A stretch of 64,000 bases of DNA from assembly GCA_021229015.1 (NCBI GenBank), contig CM037785.1:514221-578220 (forward strand), given 5' to 3'. The position numbers and the translations under genes are program-made. This DNA comes from Solen grandis (taxonomy: Eukaryota > Mollusca > Bivalvia > Adapedonta > Solenidae). Shown in pieces: positions 11,504 to 22,797 of the stretch. The notes under the pieces are model-generated. The model had not been told where the DNA came from. It saw only the letters and a list, made by a program, of their open reading frames with translations, and ran no database searches. Position 1 is the stretch's first letter. The number at the start of each line of letters is the position of its first letter.

Positions 11504-12700
11504 ATCAGTGTTAATGATGTGTCGATATATCAATGAGGCTTACATTGTGAAATTATACCGAGGGTGTATTGCTGTGTTTTACGTCCCGCCAGCGGGATTT
11601 CAGTCATCAGTCTAAGAGAGGTTTAAGGGTCTTCCATGTACTTGAAGCGTCACTTATATAATATGAAGTAACAGTATTAAAGTAAAAAAGAAAAAGAAAC
11701 GAAAACAACAACAACAAACAAGATAGTACTGTGTCAATTCGACAAGGATGTCCCTTCACTGATTCAGGGACCATAACTCTGCCATGGCTCGATGCATATT
11801 TGAGGGGAAAGATGTTTGATTGAAAATTGAAAATATCAGAATGTTTGAGCCCATATTCCTCAAACATAATAAGGAAGTAAGTATCCCCTATCGATTTAGG
11901 GGTAAAAAGGTTAAAGGTCAACCCAAAATTGTCCAAAACAGTAGTTAACCATTTTGATTTTTGATTTGGGCTCCTATCTTCAGTGAAATTTTATCTGCAG
12001 TAATATGTTTGTTTTTTCTTTTTGTCCTTTCTTCTCACTGTACATTAGGGGGGGGGGGGGGGGGGGTTAATAAGTGGTTTTTTAGTCTACATTAGGCAAA
12101 AACAATAGTATATTATAGGCAACCCTGCTGCGATACCATGACACAAACATGTGGCATGATACCACACCCTGTCACATTATCCTGACACCGGGCCAACCAT
12201 TTTTCAAACTATTTTAGATGCTATGCTGTATTATTTCTGTTACCTTGAGATGTTGCAATTATTTAATGACAAATTGCTTGTTATATTTTTTAATATGTTA
12301 TGTTACTTCTACGCAATGTTTGTAAAATAAAATTGAAACTTTAAATAACTTTAAGTATTCATTTATTTTTTTCACTGTGACATTTCTCGAACCAACACGT
12401 TACTTTGTTCTGTTATTACATATTAGCATTTTGTTTTAATCCCACATATATTTGATATAAATAAGGATCTGATATGAATTGTTCATGTTAGATTCTTTTT
12501 ATCATATGACAGTAAATCGCGTTTATAACAACAAACAAGCAAAAGCATGAATGAACGAAATGGGAACGGATTACTATTTTTAATCTAACACCAAGAAAAT
12601 ATTTTCAAATAATAACTGAAAATAAGATTTAACGTGTCTGTATTTCTCATGCATTTTCAACATTATATGTATAATGCATATAAGCATTCATACTTGCAAA
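11504..12700. other. Gene-free stretch, some repeat-like sequence
   Basis: No exon is recognised. A poly-G run of about 19 bases lies at 12048-12066. The minus-strand open frame at 11607-11936 has no family features and low-complexity Leu/Phe content. Confidence 0.45.
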
Positions 12701-12707
12701 TGTTATA

Positions 12708-12880
12708 CAGTCAAACCTGTCTTAAGCGGTCAATCAAGAAAACAAAAAGTGGTCGCTTAGCAGAGGCGGTCGCTAAATGAAGGTTAAACATAAAACGAAT
12801 TGCTAGTTGGTTAATATCAAAACTGACCGCTAAATACAGTTTGACCGCTTAATACAGGTGACCGCTAATGCAGGCCTACG
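12708..12880 (+). mobile_element. CAGT-type MITE (family 1)
   Basis: CAGTCAAACCTGTCTTAAG after TA, with interior ACTGACCGCTAAATACAG and ACCGCTTAATACAGGTGACC. The final TIR has been replaced by CAGGCCTACGGG. A second inverted-repeat fragment, based on CCGACAACCTGTTTTATCC, follows at 12923-12990. Confidence 0.8.
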
Positions 12881-13601
12881 GGTATCAATTGTTAAGGTAT
12901 AGTCTATGATGACCTGCGTTATCCGACAACCTGTTTTATCCGACATTGTCAGTTTGTCCAAGTTGGTGTCGGATAAAACAGGTTATCTTTTGTTAACGGC
13001 TCCACGATAGGGCAATGTTATGCGCTTAATTGCACAATTAATTTTTGATTTGAGTTCATTTTATGATTGCACCAGACTCCAAGCCCTCGCTCGAAATCAC
13101 TTTCACGGTTCACACACATCGAAAATGGCTAAAAGTAATATGTGTATTATTCAAACAATAAAACAAATCCACGTGGACGTTCTGCTGTCGAACACCCTAT
13201 AATTAACAGGTTGTTAAAACTTAGCTAAAAAGAAGGGGTGTGGGGGGGGGGGGGGAAGTAAAGACACGATTTACGCTCTTAAGCATCATATCGATGAAAA
13301 AATTACACAAATACAACATAAAGCTTCGGGCATGGATGCATTTGCATTAGAGAAACTAAAGTCTGTGAGGCAATGTACAAGTTTCAAGCTAAATATGTAA
13401 CTTGTTCTAGGTCATAAAGCTACATATAGTTTAAATTATTTATTTCCTAATTCGCTACTCACAACCGTTAATGAAATATTTACCGGAATCCACTCTCGCA
13501 ACCATAACAGAAAGGTAAAAAATAGTTCGTCTCTGTCATAAAATCAAAGTACCATAAAGCAGAACGATTACCACTAAAGCGTGTAGTGTTGCCATTATGT
13601 A

Positions 13602-13663
13602 TAGGTTAATGTTTGTTATCGATGGTTTAACTTGTTAAACCCTCGACAACAAACATTAACCTA
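13602..13663. repeat. Long inverted repeat (hairpin)
   Basis: The arm 13602-13631 (TAGGTTAATGTTTG...) pairs with 13634-13663 (...CAAACATTAACCTA) across a 2-bp centre, with a few mismatches. It is probably the core of a small palindromic element. Confidence 0.75.
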
Positions 13664-14310
13664 CTTAATGTATGGAATTATGTTTTGACGTTACTATCCA
13701 AGTCCATCTGCAGACGCATGCGCACAAAGATTGGTCGTATGTACTAGGTTACCCATTAAACCAAGTGGTTTAACGAGTCAAACCGATCGAAAATTTTGAA
13801 AAATACTGCAATCTCATTGGTCAAAATATAATTACATACATTAAATATGTATAGAATGAGTGTACGTTTCAGCGGCGCCCTTAAAAGATAGCAATACTGC
13901 ATTGTTAATAATTTATGTGCGTATGAATATTATATATCTGTGAATTACTTTGCAATAATGTTACTTCATTTTTGTTGCAATACAGCTGGTGGTTTTTCCA
14001 ATTCACTGAACTGGAAGCCATTTTTCAGTATTTCAATCCACTGTGTCGGAGTTTGTAGGATATGTGCCTCCGGGGGTTTTCTTCGATTATTTGGACCTCA
14101 CTTAACTCCTGTATTGGAATCTTTAATTACAAGTAGTAGAAAAAAAGATCCCTGTGAAGCTTCTAAAGAAATATATTTGAGGGCTCCGATATTTTGGCAA
14201 ATGTTTTGTCAGGGACTCAAGTTTTTCAGAATATAACTGAAAATAAGCAGGTTGTCGCTGTATGACTGACCCATTTTCACTGCGTCGGAAGACTGATAAC
14301 AAACAAAAAC

Positions 14311-14507
14311 TACTGTAAAGTCATTTATTTTCGTTGACATTAAATTTCGTGGAATCTGTGATTAAATCAATTTCGTTTGTACATATATTCGTGGAATCAT
14401 GTTATAGAAAACATAAGGTCTATGAAATAAAGAGTTTTCGTGAGGATAAATATTCGTGGGTAAAGTCATTTGCGAAATCATCGAAAATTAATGATTCCAC
14501 TTTACAC
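14311..14507 (+). mobile_element. TTTCGTGG-type MITE (family 2)
   Basis: Left end TACTGTAAAGTCATTTATTT, then TTCGTTGACATTAAATTTCG. Inverted partners (ATCGAAAATTAATGATT, CTTTACA) lie at the right end. Confidence 0.7.
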
Positions 14508-14614
14508 TAAACTTATATATGGTACCACTTGACCAAGAATTGATTCGGCCATGTTTTACAAAATAACAAAACATCACATGTTTAACTCTGCAGATATAAA
14601 ATGTCATCAAATTA

Positions 14615-17600
14615 GTAAAATAACTTGTATAATAAGCCAACATATTCATCGAAGTCTCGGGTCTCTACACTCCTTCTGATGCAGTCGTTGTAAACATCTC
14701 TCTCCTGACAGAAATGACAAATCTTGTATTACGTTTTAATTGATTATTTGAAATAGAACGTATATTATGTGTCTAACATATGTTTTGATACCATTATTAG
14801 TTTAACGGAAATTCTATTAAAACACGTAATGTGTATTTTATACATGTGTGTATGCAAGCTAATCAAATTATCAATCAATAAGCAATCAGTAATACCTGTT
14901 GTGCATGCAGAACGTGATCCCTAAGTTCAGTAGCGGCCGCCAACTTAGCATCCTCTTCCACAGCGTCCATCACCCTCTTACGCAGCTTCTCGCACTCCGC
15001 ACACACGTCATCTCTGGGGCTGGCTATCTTGATATGGGAAAGGCATGTCAGCCATATTGTTTTAAAAGTACTCAGTTTAACGACACGTACGGATGGTTGT
15101 ACTTCCGAGCACTTGGTGACGTAGTCGGCATGCAGTCCACACTTGGTTGTTTCTGCACTCAGGTATACGGGTGGAATATTGTCCCTACCACGTGGAGCGG
15201 CTGGCTGGGGTATACCGTGTATGTCAGCAAAGTTGCTTATAAAACGAACCACCCGCTGTACATCCTCGTAGGTTAATGAGTGGGGTTTCGTTTTACCCGC
15301 ATTTCCGTGACTCCGTGGAACTGCTCCATTCTCAACCAAGTGTTTCATGATATTATTAAGTGCACACTTCCCAATGTCATAAAACAATAAAAACATTCTT
15401 TTGCACACGCCTCGGCTTTCGAATCTGAAGTTGTGCCTCACCCTCATCCTCTTTTTTCCTCTCTTCGTGTTGCCCTGTTCAATCCCAGAAATCGTCCCCA
15501 TGATATACATTTCTTTCTCAAGTTTAGTCATGTCCCGCACATTCAGAATATGGTCGTAAATCTGCTGTATGCTGAAGCAATCATGACAATTATGCTTGCA
15601 GCCACAGCCATCTTTCTTAAACATGGTTATCTTTCTTATATCATCATCATTGCATTCAACCTCAACCGCCGACTCACTATCCGATATGTCATCATCATTC
15701 CCTTGTTGTATGACGAAATCTCTAGCCCGACCATCTACAATGCCGTCTACGTTTACAGGCGAATCGTCAATACACTCGGCTTCTTCTTCCTGTATGTATG
15801 AAGCCTGCGACCCCCAAGGCGTATTCCCTGGTGTTCTACCAAAATGATCCGTAAGCAGGCTTTCCAATTCCTGAAATATAAGATATGACAGATCAATTCA
15901 CATGATAATTGACAGATCCATAAAATACAATTTATTGTTTATGAATGCATGTTTTGAAATCTGAGGTTAAAACAAAACAAATACAAAATAATAAATAGAT
16001 AAGTATATAAAGACATGCAAAAAAAAAAAAAAAAAGATGTGACTGGGATTCGAACTCGAGTCGAAGAAAAAAAAATAAAGCGAGAGAGACACTGGCGCGC
16101 TACCGACTGCGCTATGACGGCATTAACTCTTATACAGACTTTAAAATTTATGTGTACATTGGTTTACTATTCACGTGATAAAAATTATCTGAAAGTTATT
16201 GATTTTTTTCCAATAAAATACAAGAATTAACAAATTATACCCGTGACTTTATTTTTTTTTTTTGTAATAACTTCAAAATCATTAATCAGTGGAATACAAA
16301 ATGGGTTTAAGATATATTCATAAATTTTGAATACTGGAGTGGGTGGGGAAATATAGCCGAGATTTTTTTTTCAATGATCACATAAATTGTTTAAATTTTA
16401 ATGCAGAGAAGACTCTGGAAATGGCTGGATGAAATCATTTATTAAAATGAACATGGGAATATTTATTTGAAATATATTTGACCCTGCAATCACAGAAAAA
16501 AATCAGCAACTCAAATAACCTTCACTGAAAAAAAAATCAGCATGTCTATTTCGTACGGTGGCACTGAGGTGACATGTGCAATAGTTTTTTTTTTTGGTAT
16601 TGTTTTCCCGAGTTAATTTTTTTTTTTAACTCGGGAAAACAAAGTTATTTTTGTTTTCCCGTGTTAAATTTTTTTTTTAACTCGGGAAAACAAAAAAATA
16701 TTGTTTTCCCGAGTTAATTTTTTTTTTTAACTCGGGAAAACAAAAAATATTGTTTTCCCGAGTTAAATTTTTTTTTTTAACTCGGGAAAACAAAAATATT
16801 GTTTTCCCGTGTTATTTTTTTTTTTTAACTCGGGAAAACAAAAAATTAAGTCGTGCGCACGACTTAATTAGCCAATCAAATCCGCTTATTATGTTGTGGC
16901 CACGACTTAATAAGTTGTGGGAACGACATAATTGGCCAATCAGAGCCCTCCGCCAGAGTCACGAGGGCTGCAAAGTTCTGTCCTAAGTTATACAATCATA
17001 ATTTATCAAATTCAAAACAATAGCTTTAAAAGAGATGCAACGTTTAAAAATGTTTATTTTCTTTTTTTTCCTCTTTTTTTTTGGGGGGGGGGTGTTGTTT
17101 TATTGACATAATCTTTGTTTTTGTCACTAATTGGATTCTCACTTGGCTATTTATTACCAACATTGTTTGTGATAATCATTGAACACTCATTCATTTGTGC
17201 TAAATTTCTGGAATAACAACTTTACAACAAACACAACAGTGTCAGATATTGACGCCCACTCTTATTTTTTACTTTTAGCTCATAATGTTGATATATTTCT
17301 TTCAGTTGTAAGCATTATGCTAAAAATAACATTTGGCAATACAAATTCTAATATGTGTGTGTCTGTCTTCCTTTTTAACACCCAACCCATCTCCCCAGAT
17401 ACACTCACACTCACAGACTGCATATCTGTAGCCAGTATTTATTTATACGCACACAGTTTACTTATTTACACAGTACTTGTACACTGGTGACATTTGCAAA
17501 CAAAATATACATATATGAGGGAGCTTGCTCCTACAGCATCCATCTGATCAGGGTCTGTACAGTCTATAATTTTGATATAGAAATTCATCAAGTGCCTAAA

Positions 17601-19633
17601 AGGCAACAGCAAATGCAGAAGCAGTGTTGTAAAGGGATCTAGAAACCTTTAAAGATGCATGTTGTTTAAAAAAATGTTTTAATGTACTATTAAACTTGCT
17701 GAAGAGAACACCTCAACTGAGGAAAATCTTAAGAGACCACCCTTTGGTCTAACATGTACAAGTATTCAAATGGCGATAACTCTTAAATTAGTCATCCTAG
17801 AGTTATGGTTATTGTACACCGCACTTCTCCACACTGAGATCTATCTACCTATGAAGTTTCATGTTGATACATTTTACATTTTTTGTGTAATGCTCCGGAC
17901 AAAATTATGACGAACAGACGGACGGGAAGGACAAAGCGGCAACTTTATGCTCCCCCTTCGGGAAGCATAAAAAAATCAGCATAAGATCTTTAAAAGTCAA
18001 CATAAGGTTTAGGAATTCTAAACAGGATCTTGAAAATTCAAGATAATATCTTCAAATCAGTTTTCGATAATTCAAGATACAAAATCCTTGAAATTCGAGA
18101 TAAAATCTTGAAAAAATCAGATAATTCAAGTAAACTACACTAACTAGAAAGGGTATCGGACTGAGACTTGGATTTTTGCCTTTTGTATCCTAAGAATTAC
18201 CAACTGACCGAATTCCATTAACTCTGTGTGATAGTTTCCCAGAATTATCTTGAAATTTCAAGACATATATTTCATACATATTTTAAGAACGAAAAGGATT
18301 AACAGAGAAATTCAAACTTTGATAAACAGACTATCTCGCCAAATGAAAAGCTAAAACCAGATCGGACATGCAATATATACTCAGAAAAAAGCATCTTTAC
18401 ATGCCTTTCCATTTGATTATCGTTGTCGAAACTTTCTGGATCACTTCATAGCCTAAACTTATTGATAACGATGACCAATGCTGCTGCCTACACAATTCGT
18501 TCTCATAGTCTCGCGGTGAAGGAATATCCTTCTTATTTCAATTCAAATGGATGGTGTAATTTATGATTACATAATATTACATTATATATACATTATATAA
18601 TCTAATTTACAAACAGCTCTCAGTACCTGTCCCAGAAGTTGTTTTTCTTGACCTAGACTCTGGGTTTGATGTTAAGTGCAAGAATAATGCTAAAACACGA
18701 TCCCTCGGAATGTTTAAGCTGACTGTAAAATGTTTTCACGTAAACAGTTATACGCCATTGTAAACAATGATTTTTGGTTGGTGACTATAAGCGAATTCAA
18801 ACATATTTGCAGGTGATTATTACTTGTATCCTAAGTGTTTTAAGGAATATAGTTAATAAATGTAAAGTTTCTTTTTTGCTGAGTACATAATGCATGGAAA
18901 TGGTGGGCGCTTTAAATTCTTACAGCCGGACTGGACCAGTAAACGCAACGGCCAGCTTGTTGGAGGTATAGTACTACAATTATTCAAAATATATTTTTAA
19001 TATATATATATAATAATATATAATATATATTTATATATATATTTTAACTCAGACATTAACTCTGACTGAGGGCTCTGATTGGCCAATTATGTCGTTCCCA
19101 CAACTTATTAAGTCGTGGCCACAACATAATAAGCGGATTTGATTGGCTAATTAAGTCGTGCGCACGACTTAATTTTTTGTTTTCCCGAGTTAAAAAAAAA
19201 AATAACACGGGAAAACAATATTTTTTGTTTTCCTGAGTTAAAAAAAAAAATTAACTCGGGAAAACAATATTTTTTGTTTTCCTGAGTTAAAAAAAAAATT
19301 AACTCGGGAAAACAATATTTTTTGTTTTCCTGAGTTAAAAAAAAAAATTAACTCGGAAAAACAATATTTTTTGTTTTCCCGAGTTAAAAAAAAAAATTAA
19401 CTCGGGAAAACAATACCAAAAAAAAACTATTGCACATGTCACCTCAGTGCCACCGTAATTTCGCTTTTAAAAATGCGATATTAAATTAATATCTTATTGT
19501 ATTCTAGAATAAAAAAAAACTAATCACTTACCTCAAGTTCGCTTTCGATTTTCCAATAATCTAATCCAAACCACGGTATCCTATGGCACAGCTTAAATAT
19601 TTCAATATTTAATTTTGCGATTGTAAAAGTCAT
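14615..19633 (-). CDS. Transposon-related gene with CxC/CxxC zinc-like motifs (DUF7869-type group), 3' part missing
   Basis: Three exons join in phase on the minus strand: 19633-19532 (ATG, ...KIESELE, donor GTAAGT), 15870-14896 (starts ELESLLTDHFG, ends HVLHAQQ, donor GTATTA) and 14704 to about 14615 (starts ERDVYNDCI). The last runs into a stop at 14612-14614 unless a donor such as GT at TAT|GTTGGC is used. The 325-residue middle exon has an acidic N-terminal part, a cysteine cluster CGCKHNCHDC (residues ~123-132), a basic stretch with RHNFRFESRGVCKRMF, and a CAEC pair (324-327). This order matches a protein group common in mollusc and cnidarian genomes that usually continues into a DDE-like DUF7869 region. 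That identification is from memory and moderately sure. The C-terminal core is not found in the window, so the copy looks partial. Intron 1 is interrupted by a foldback element. Confidence 0.65.
16036..16121 (-). mobile_element. tRNA-like SINE head or tRNA pseudogene
   Basis: The minus strand shows an A-box-like AGCGCAGTCGGTAGCGCG and a B-box GTTCGAATCCC ~50 bp apart, separated by a low-complexity poly-T/CT insertion. The anticodon stem cannot be folded convincingly, so a functional tRNA is unlikely. It lies in intron 1 of the transposon-related gene. Confidence 0.5.
16601..16841. repeat. Five-unit hairpin array in the left foldback arm
   Basis: Units of ~50 bp each consist of GTTTTCCCGAGTTAA, a T-rich spacer and TTAACTCGGGAAAAC, so every unit is itself a hairpin. 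The last unit is followed by a 26-bp perfect palindrome at 16844-16869 with centre GTGCGCAC. Confidence 0.9.
17515..17970. repeat. Dispersed-type repeat inside the foldback element
   Basis: Begins with GGGAGCTTGCTCCTACAG and ends around TATGCTCCCCCTTCGGGAAG. The latter is an inverted-repeat terminus with the appearance of a common molluscan interspersed repeat. Recognition is from general familiarity only. Confidence 0.4.
19177..19412. repeat. Five-unit hairpin array in the right foldback arm
   Basis: Mirror image of the left array, with the same GTTTTCCCGAGTTAA hairpin units. Several units here read GTTTTCCTGAG, so the arms have diverged slightly. Confidence 0.9.
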
Positions 19634-19654
19634 GTGTACAAATGTGATTTTTCA

Positions 19655-19662
19655 TGACGTCA
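19655..19662. promoter_or_regulatory. CRE-type palindrome upstream of the transposon-related gene
   Basis: TGACGTCA, the consensus CREB/ATF site, lies 22 bp 5' of the minus-strand ATG at 19633-19631. Another GTAACGTCAC follows ~25 bp further. Function is inferred from the motif only. Confidence 0.3.
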
Positions 19663-19736
19663 TTTCAAAGCGGGTTTTCCAGTAACGTCACAATTGTCAT
19701 TAAGACCGGTTTTTCCATGACGCGGCTCATATATAT

Positions 19737-19815
19737 ATAGTCAAACCTTTCTTAAGCGGACAGTCAAGGGAACAATAGAAAGTAACCGTTTAACAGAGAT
19801 GGCCGTTAAATGACT
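19737..19815 (+). mobile_element. CAGT-type MITE (family 1), left-end fragment
   Basis: Contains AGTCAAACCTTTCTTAAGCG and the AACAGAGATGGCCGTTAAATG block, then stops; the right half is missing. Confidence 0.6.
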
Positions 19816-19977
19816 TGAACCCGCGTCGGTGAATTTATGGAACGTTGGTTTTTTCCATAAACTTTTTTAAAAACCACAGTTCTTACATATATATTTATTA
19901 TTGATAATTAAAGAGCATTGTTTCCGATTCTAATTCTGTCTTGTTTTTTGAAAAACACATTTATATTAGCTGAGAGT

Positions 19978-20365
19978 AGTAGGGGATGCGGAGTTGGGCG
20001 GATTTGCACCGAGGCACCGAGGTTGGGGCCGCACCAAGGATGAGTAGCATTCCAAGTAGGGGATGCGGAGTTGGGCGGATTTGCACCGAGGCACCGAGGT
20101 TCACGTGACCTCTGACGTAACAATGGGGTCAGTCACGCGTGACTGAACACAAACAATGGGGATGCTGCACCTAAGGATGCGTAGCATTCCAAGTAGGTCA
20201 CGTGTCATAACAATGGGGTCAGTCACGACTGAACACAAACAATGGGGATGCTGCACCTAAGGATGAGTAGCATTCCAAGTAGGTCACGTGACGTAACAAT
20301 GGGGTCAACACGAACAATAGGGAGGATGCACCTAAGGACGAGTAACATTCCAAGTAGGGGTCATT
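19978..20365. repeat. Minisatellite with CACGTG and TGACGTAA motifs
   Basis: A 46-bp block (GGGGATGCGGAGTTGGGCGG...) occurs at 19978-20024 and 20056-20102. It is followed by about three ~90-bp units built of CACGTG, (TG)ACGTAACAATGGGGTCA, CAATGGGGATGCTGCACCTA and GTAGCATTCCAAGTAGG. It lies ~350 bp 5' of the minus-strand gene start. Open frames over it are artefacts of repetition. Confidence 0.85.
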
Positions 20366-20884
20366 GATCCCTTACATAACAATAATATATGATACACCCA
20401 TATCTAGTTCCTATGAGATCATCATGACAAACAATGAATGACACACCCCTATGTCATAACGAGGAGAGCTGTATTATATAACAAAATCTTCTATATAGAA
20501 ACTACGTTTATTGAAATCAAAAGTATATTTGACTATTATATATTTTCATTCAAGATACTCCCATACCTTTTTTTTTAAATTATTATTTGTTTATTTAATC
20601 CCGATAAGAGTACCTACATATCAAAACTAAATGTCCGAAATAAATTGACAGGCTTATTACAAATATACGCCATAGTATAATCAGCATGTTACCATAACCC
20701 ATCCTACATTCTATCGGATGATAAGATAACAATGCCCTTTCAAAACCCTTTCATGAGTAAACACCGGGTCTTTGAAATACAATACTATACAATCTAGGGT
20801 ATTAGTTACATCGTGAGCGTCAACCACGAAATCTATTAATGGAGCAGACGATAGGTCGCGTGTCATATAACACCTTCTTTTACC

Positions 20885-20930
20885 CTCTCTCTCTCTCTCT
20901 CTCTCTGCATTCGTGTGTGTGTGTGTGTAA
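20885..20930. repeat. (CT)n/(GT)n microsatellite
   Basis: A CT run followed by TGCATTC and a GT run, just before a SINE. Confidence 0.8.
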
Positions 20931-20959
20931 CTATTTCCAGTATGTTGTTTACTGTTTAA

Positions 20960-21275
20960 CCTTTTCGGACGCAGTCGTGCGTTTCCGCTGTGGGTTCTAA
21001 TTCCGGTCGGGACTTCGGGATTTTCATGCGAGAAGGATTTGGGTTCGACTACCGGTCGTGACTTCGGGATTTTTCATGCGAGGAGGCCTTGGGTTCGACT
21101 ATCGGTCGTGACTTCGGGATTTTCATGCGAGAAGGATTTGGGTTCGACTACCGGTCGTGACTTCGGGATTTTTCATGCAAGGAAGCCTTGGGTTCGACTC
21201 CCGGTCGGGATTTCTTGTACCTTCCAGCTGGATTGTGATACATCGGGGTAGCGTGTCTAATTATACCTCGTTTCT
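20960..21275 (+). mobile_element. tRNA-derived SINE, type B, with internally amplified B-box module
   Basis: A module of 49-50 bp (GGGTTCGACTACCGGTCG, TGACTTCGGGATTTTTCATG, CGAGGAGGCCTT) starts at 20992, 21041, 21091, 21140 and 21190, so the pol III B-box-like GGTTCGA motif is present five times. The flanking body matches the single-module copies at 21295-21490 and 51209-51450. The open frames across it come from the repeats. Confidence 0.75.
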
Positions 21276-21294
21276 CTCTCTCTCTCCTATCGAG

Positions 21295-21490
21295 ATTTTT
21301 CCAATCTCTAACCCCTTTTTCACTGTGGGTTCGAATCCCGTTCGAGACTTCGAATTTTTCATGCGAGGAAGACTTTCCAGCCGGATCGCGGTAGATCGGG
21401 ACCTTTTTGCCTTCTACAGATGTCCTGCGGGGTCTTCCTCTCCTTGTAATTAGCTATACATCACTGAAATACTGTCTAAGCGACGGTAAA
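21295..21490 (+). mobile_element. tRNA-derived SINE, type B, adjacent second copy
   Basis: Contains TGGGTTCGAATCCCG, TTTTTCATGCGAGGAAGAC, GGATCGCGGTAGATCGGGAC and the 3' body GGGGTCTTCCTCTCCTTGTA plus ACTGAAATACTGTC. This is the same order as in the inverted copies at 51209 and 60150. Confidence 0.7.
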
Positions 21491-21591
21491 CATCAACCCT
21501 TCAATCTCTAACTCAATGTCCATAACAAAATAAGTCAACAACATTTGATTAACTTAATTTTTATTATTTTTTTTATTTATTTTTTTAACAA

Positions 21592-21973
21592 TCAAATATC
21601 ATCATTTAGATGGTTGATTGCTGCTTGCAGCACTTTAAGCTGCTGCAAGCAGAGTTGAAGGTTTCCCTGAACAACCCGCATGCTTTCTGAGATCTGTGCC
21701 TATAAAAACAAAATAAAAAGATAATTAGAAACGACCTATAGCAAATACACGATATAAGTTTTAATGATAAATTTAAAATGATATTTAAGTTCTATCGGAG
21801 TATTAACCCCCCCAATTTAGCCTATGTTATTAAGATTAATTTCATATAAGAAAATAACATGTACTTATATTTCTCAATACGGCGGGATGCCACCCTATAT
21901 CAGCTTCAAGATTAGCGGGAGGGGGTGTCATTACCACCACCTCTCCCGGAAATAGGACCCGCCTGACTTTGAG
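21592..21973 (-). CDS. Two possible small exons of an unrecognised gene
   Basis: On the minus strand, a strong acceptor (TGATTTTTTTTCAG) precedes 21973-21881, which reads LKVRRVLFPGEVVVMTPPP and then ANLEADIGWHPA. A second acceptor (TTTTTATAG) precedes 21699-21592, which reads AQISESMRVVQGNLQLCLQQ, then a leucine-rich coiled-coil-like end and TGA. Joining them in phase needs a weak GTATTG donor. I do not recognise the protein and no start exon is certain; it may be the end of a gene or chance. Confidence 0.25.
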
Positions 21974-22797
21974 CTGAAAAAAAATCAAATTACACCGTAA
22001 ACAAAGTTATTCCATCGGAAAGTTTAGCTGTTTAAACCTTTTCTTCCAGTATCTTTAAACAATAGAACGCATAACAATAGCGTAATAATTATTAGCGGTA
22101 TTGTAAGCCGCATTCATATCTTTTATGACTCAGTATCTCATCACTGATTAGTACATAACTTATTTTAAATTACAAAACCCGAAAAACAATAGTCTACAGA
22201 AATCAATAGCGAGTCCCCGTCACTCATTTATTGCAGTCGGCTTAAAATCGATAAGTCGTTAATATGACTAGGAAGTAAAACGGGAGAACCTTTTGTTTAC
22301 AATGTTTTTTATTTTTTTATTATTTTTTTTTTGCAATACAAGATACATATAGTTTTGTTAAATTGAATAACATCAATTTACAATTATAAAGTACATGGGT
22401 ATATACTGAAACAAAATAAAAAAAATACATTAAATAAAGAAAGTTTGTTGTTTTAGATTGCTTCCAAATATTCATAGAATCCTATAAATTGTAGATAAGA
22501 GAAAAAGGGAGAATAAAAGTAGCGGTATGCTTATTGTTAGCAGTCCATTTAGACACATGATGTGTTAATCTTTTTTTAACGTCCGTGTTCACGCAAGGTT
22601 AAAGCGGGTTTACAACATTGGGTATATTGGCATCGTTTGAAAATTTGATCATCGTTAAAGCTTTATTAAATTTACTTTGATAAGCTTGTGGTTAGCGCAG
22701 TTCTATCAGAGTATCTTGAGCATTCGGGCTTTCTCCACCTGAACTAATCTGGGCGTCACTATTTGACTGAAATATCGTCGTAGCGACGGTGAATTAT

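Larger units (their letters stand above)
16556..19455. mobile_element. Foldback DNA element, 2.9 kb, long compound terminal inverted repeats
   Basis: The left terminus CGGTGGCACTGAGGTGACAT is repeated inverted at the right end (ATGTCACCTCAGTGCCACCG), with TA on each side (16554-16555, 19456-19457) as a candidate target-site duplication. The terminal inverted repeats span 16556-16950 and 19068-19455. The interior (~2.1 kb) has no credible transposase frame, so the element is non-autonomous. It sits in intron 1 of the minus-strand gene, between exons 19532-19633 and 14896-15870. The superfamily is uncertain; TA duplication alone suggests but does not prove Tc1/mariner. Confidence 0.85.

Noticed and set aside
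13940..14236. 98-residue plus-strand open frame
   Set aside because: No splice support, domain or homology pattern is seen. I also looked here on the minus strand for the missing C-terminal part of the transposon-related gene and found none.
16036..16121. Functional tRNA gene
   Set aside because: A- and B-box sequences are present but a long low-complexity insertion prevents a normal cloverleaf. A SINE head or pseudogene is more likely.
16750..16986. 78-residue open frame with FFFLTREN repeats
   Set aside because: It is the translation of the hairpin units of the foldback element's left arm.
19908..21453. Open frames over the minisatellite and SINE modules
   Set aside because: Repeats of near-constant period keep frames open, and the same sequences occur as single-module SINE copies elsewhere.
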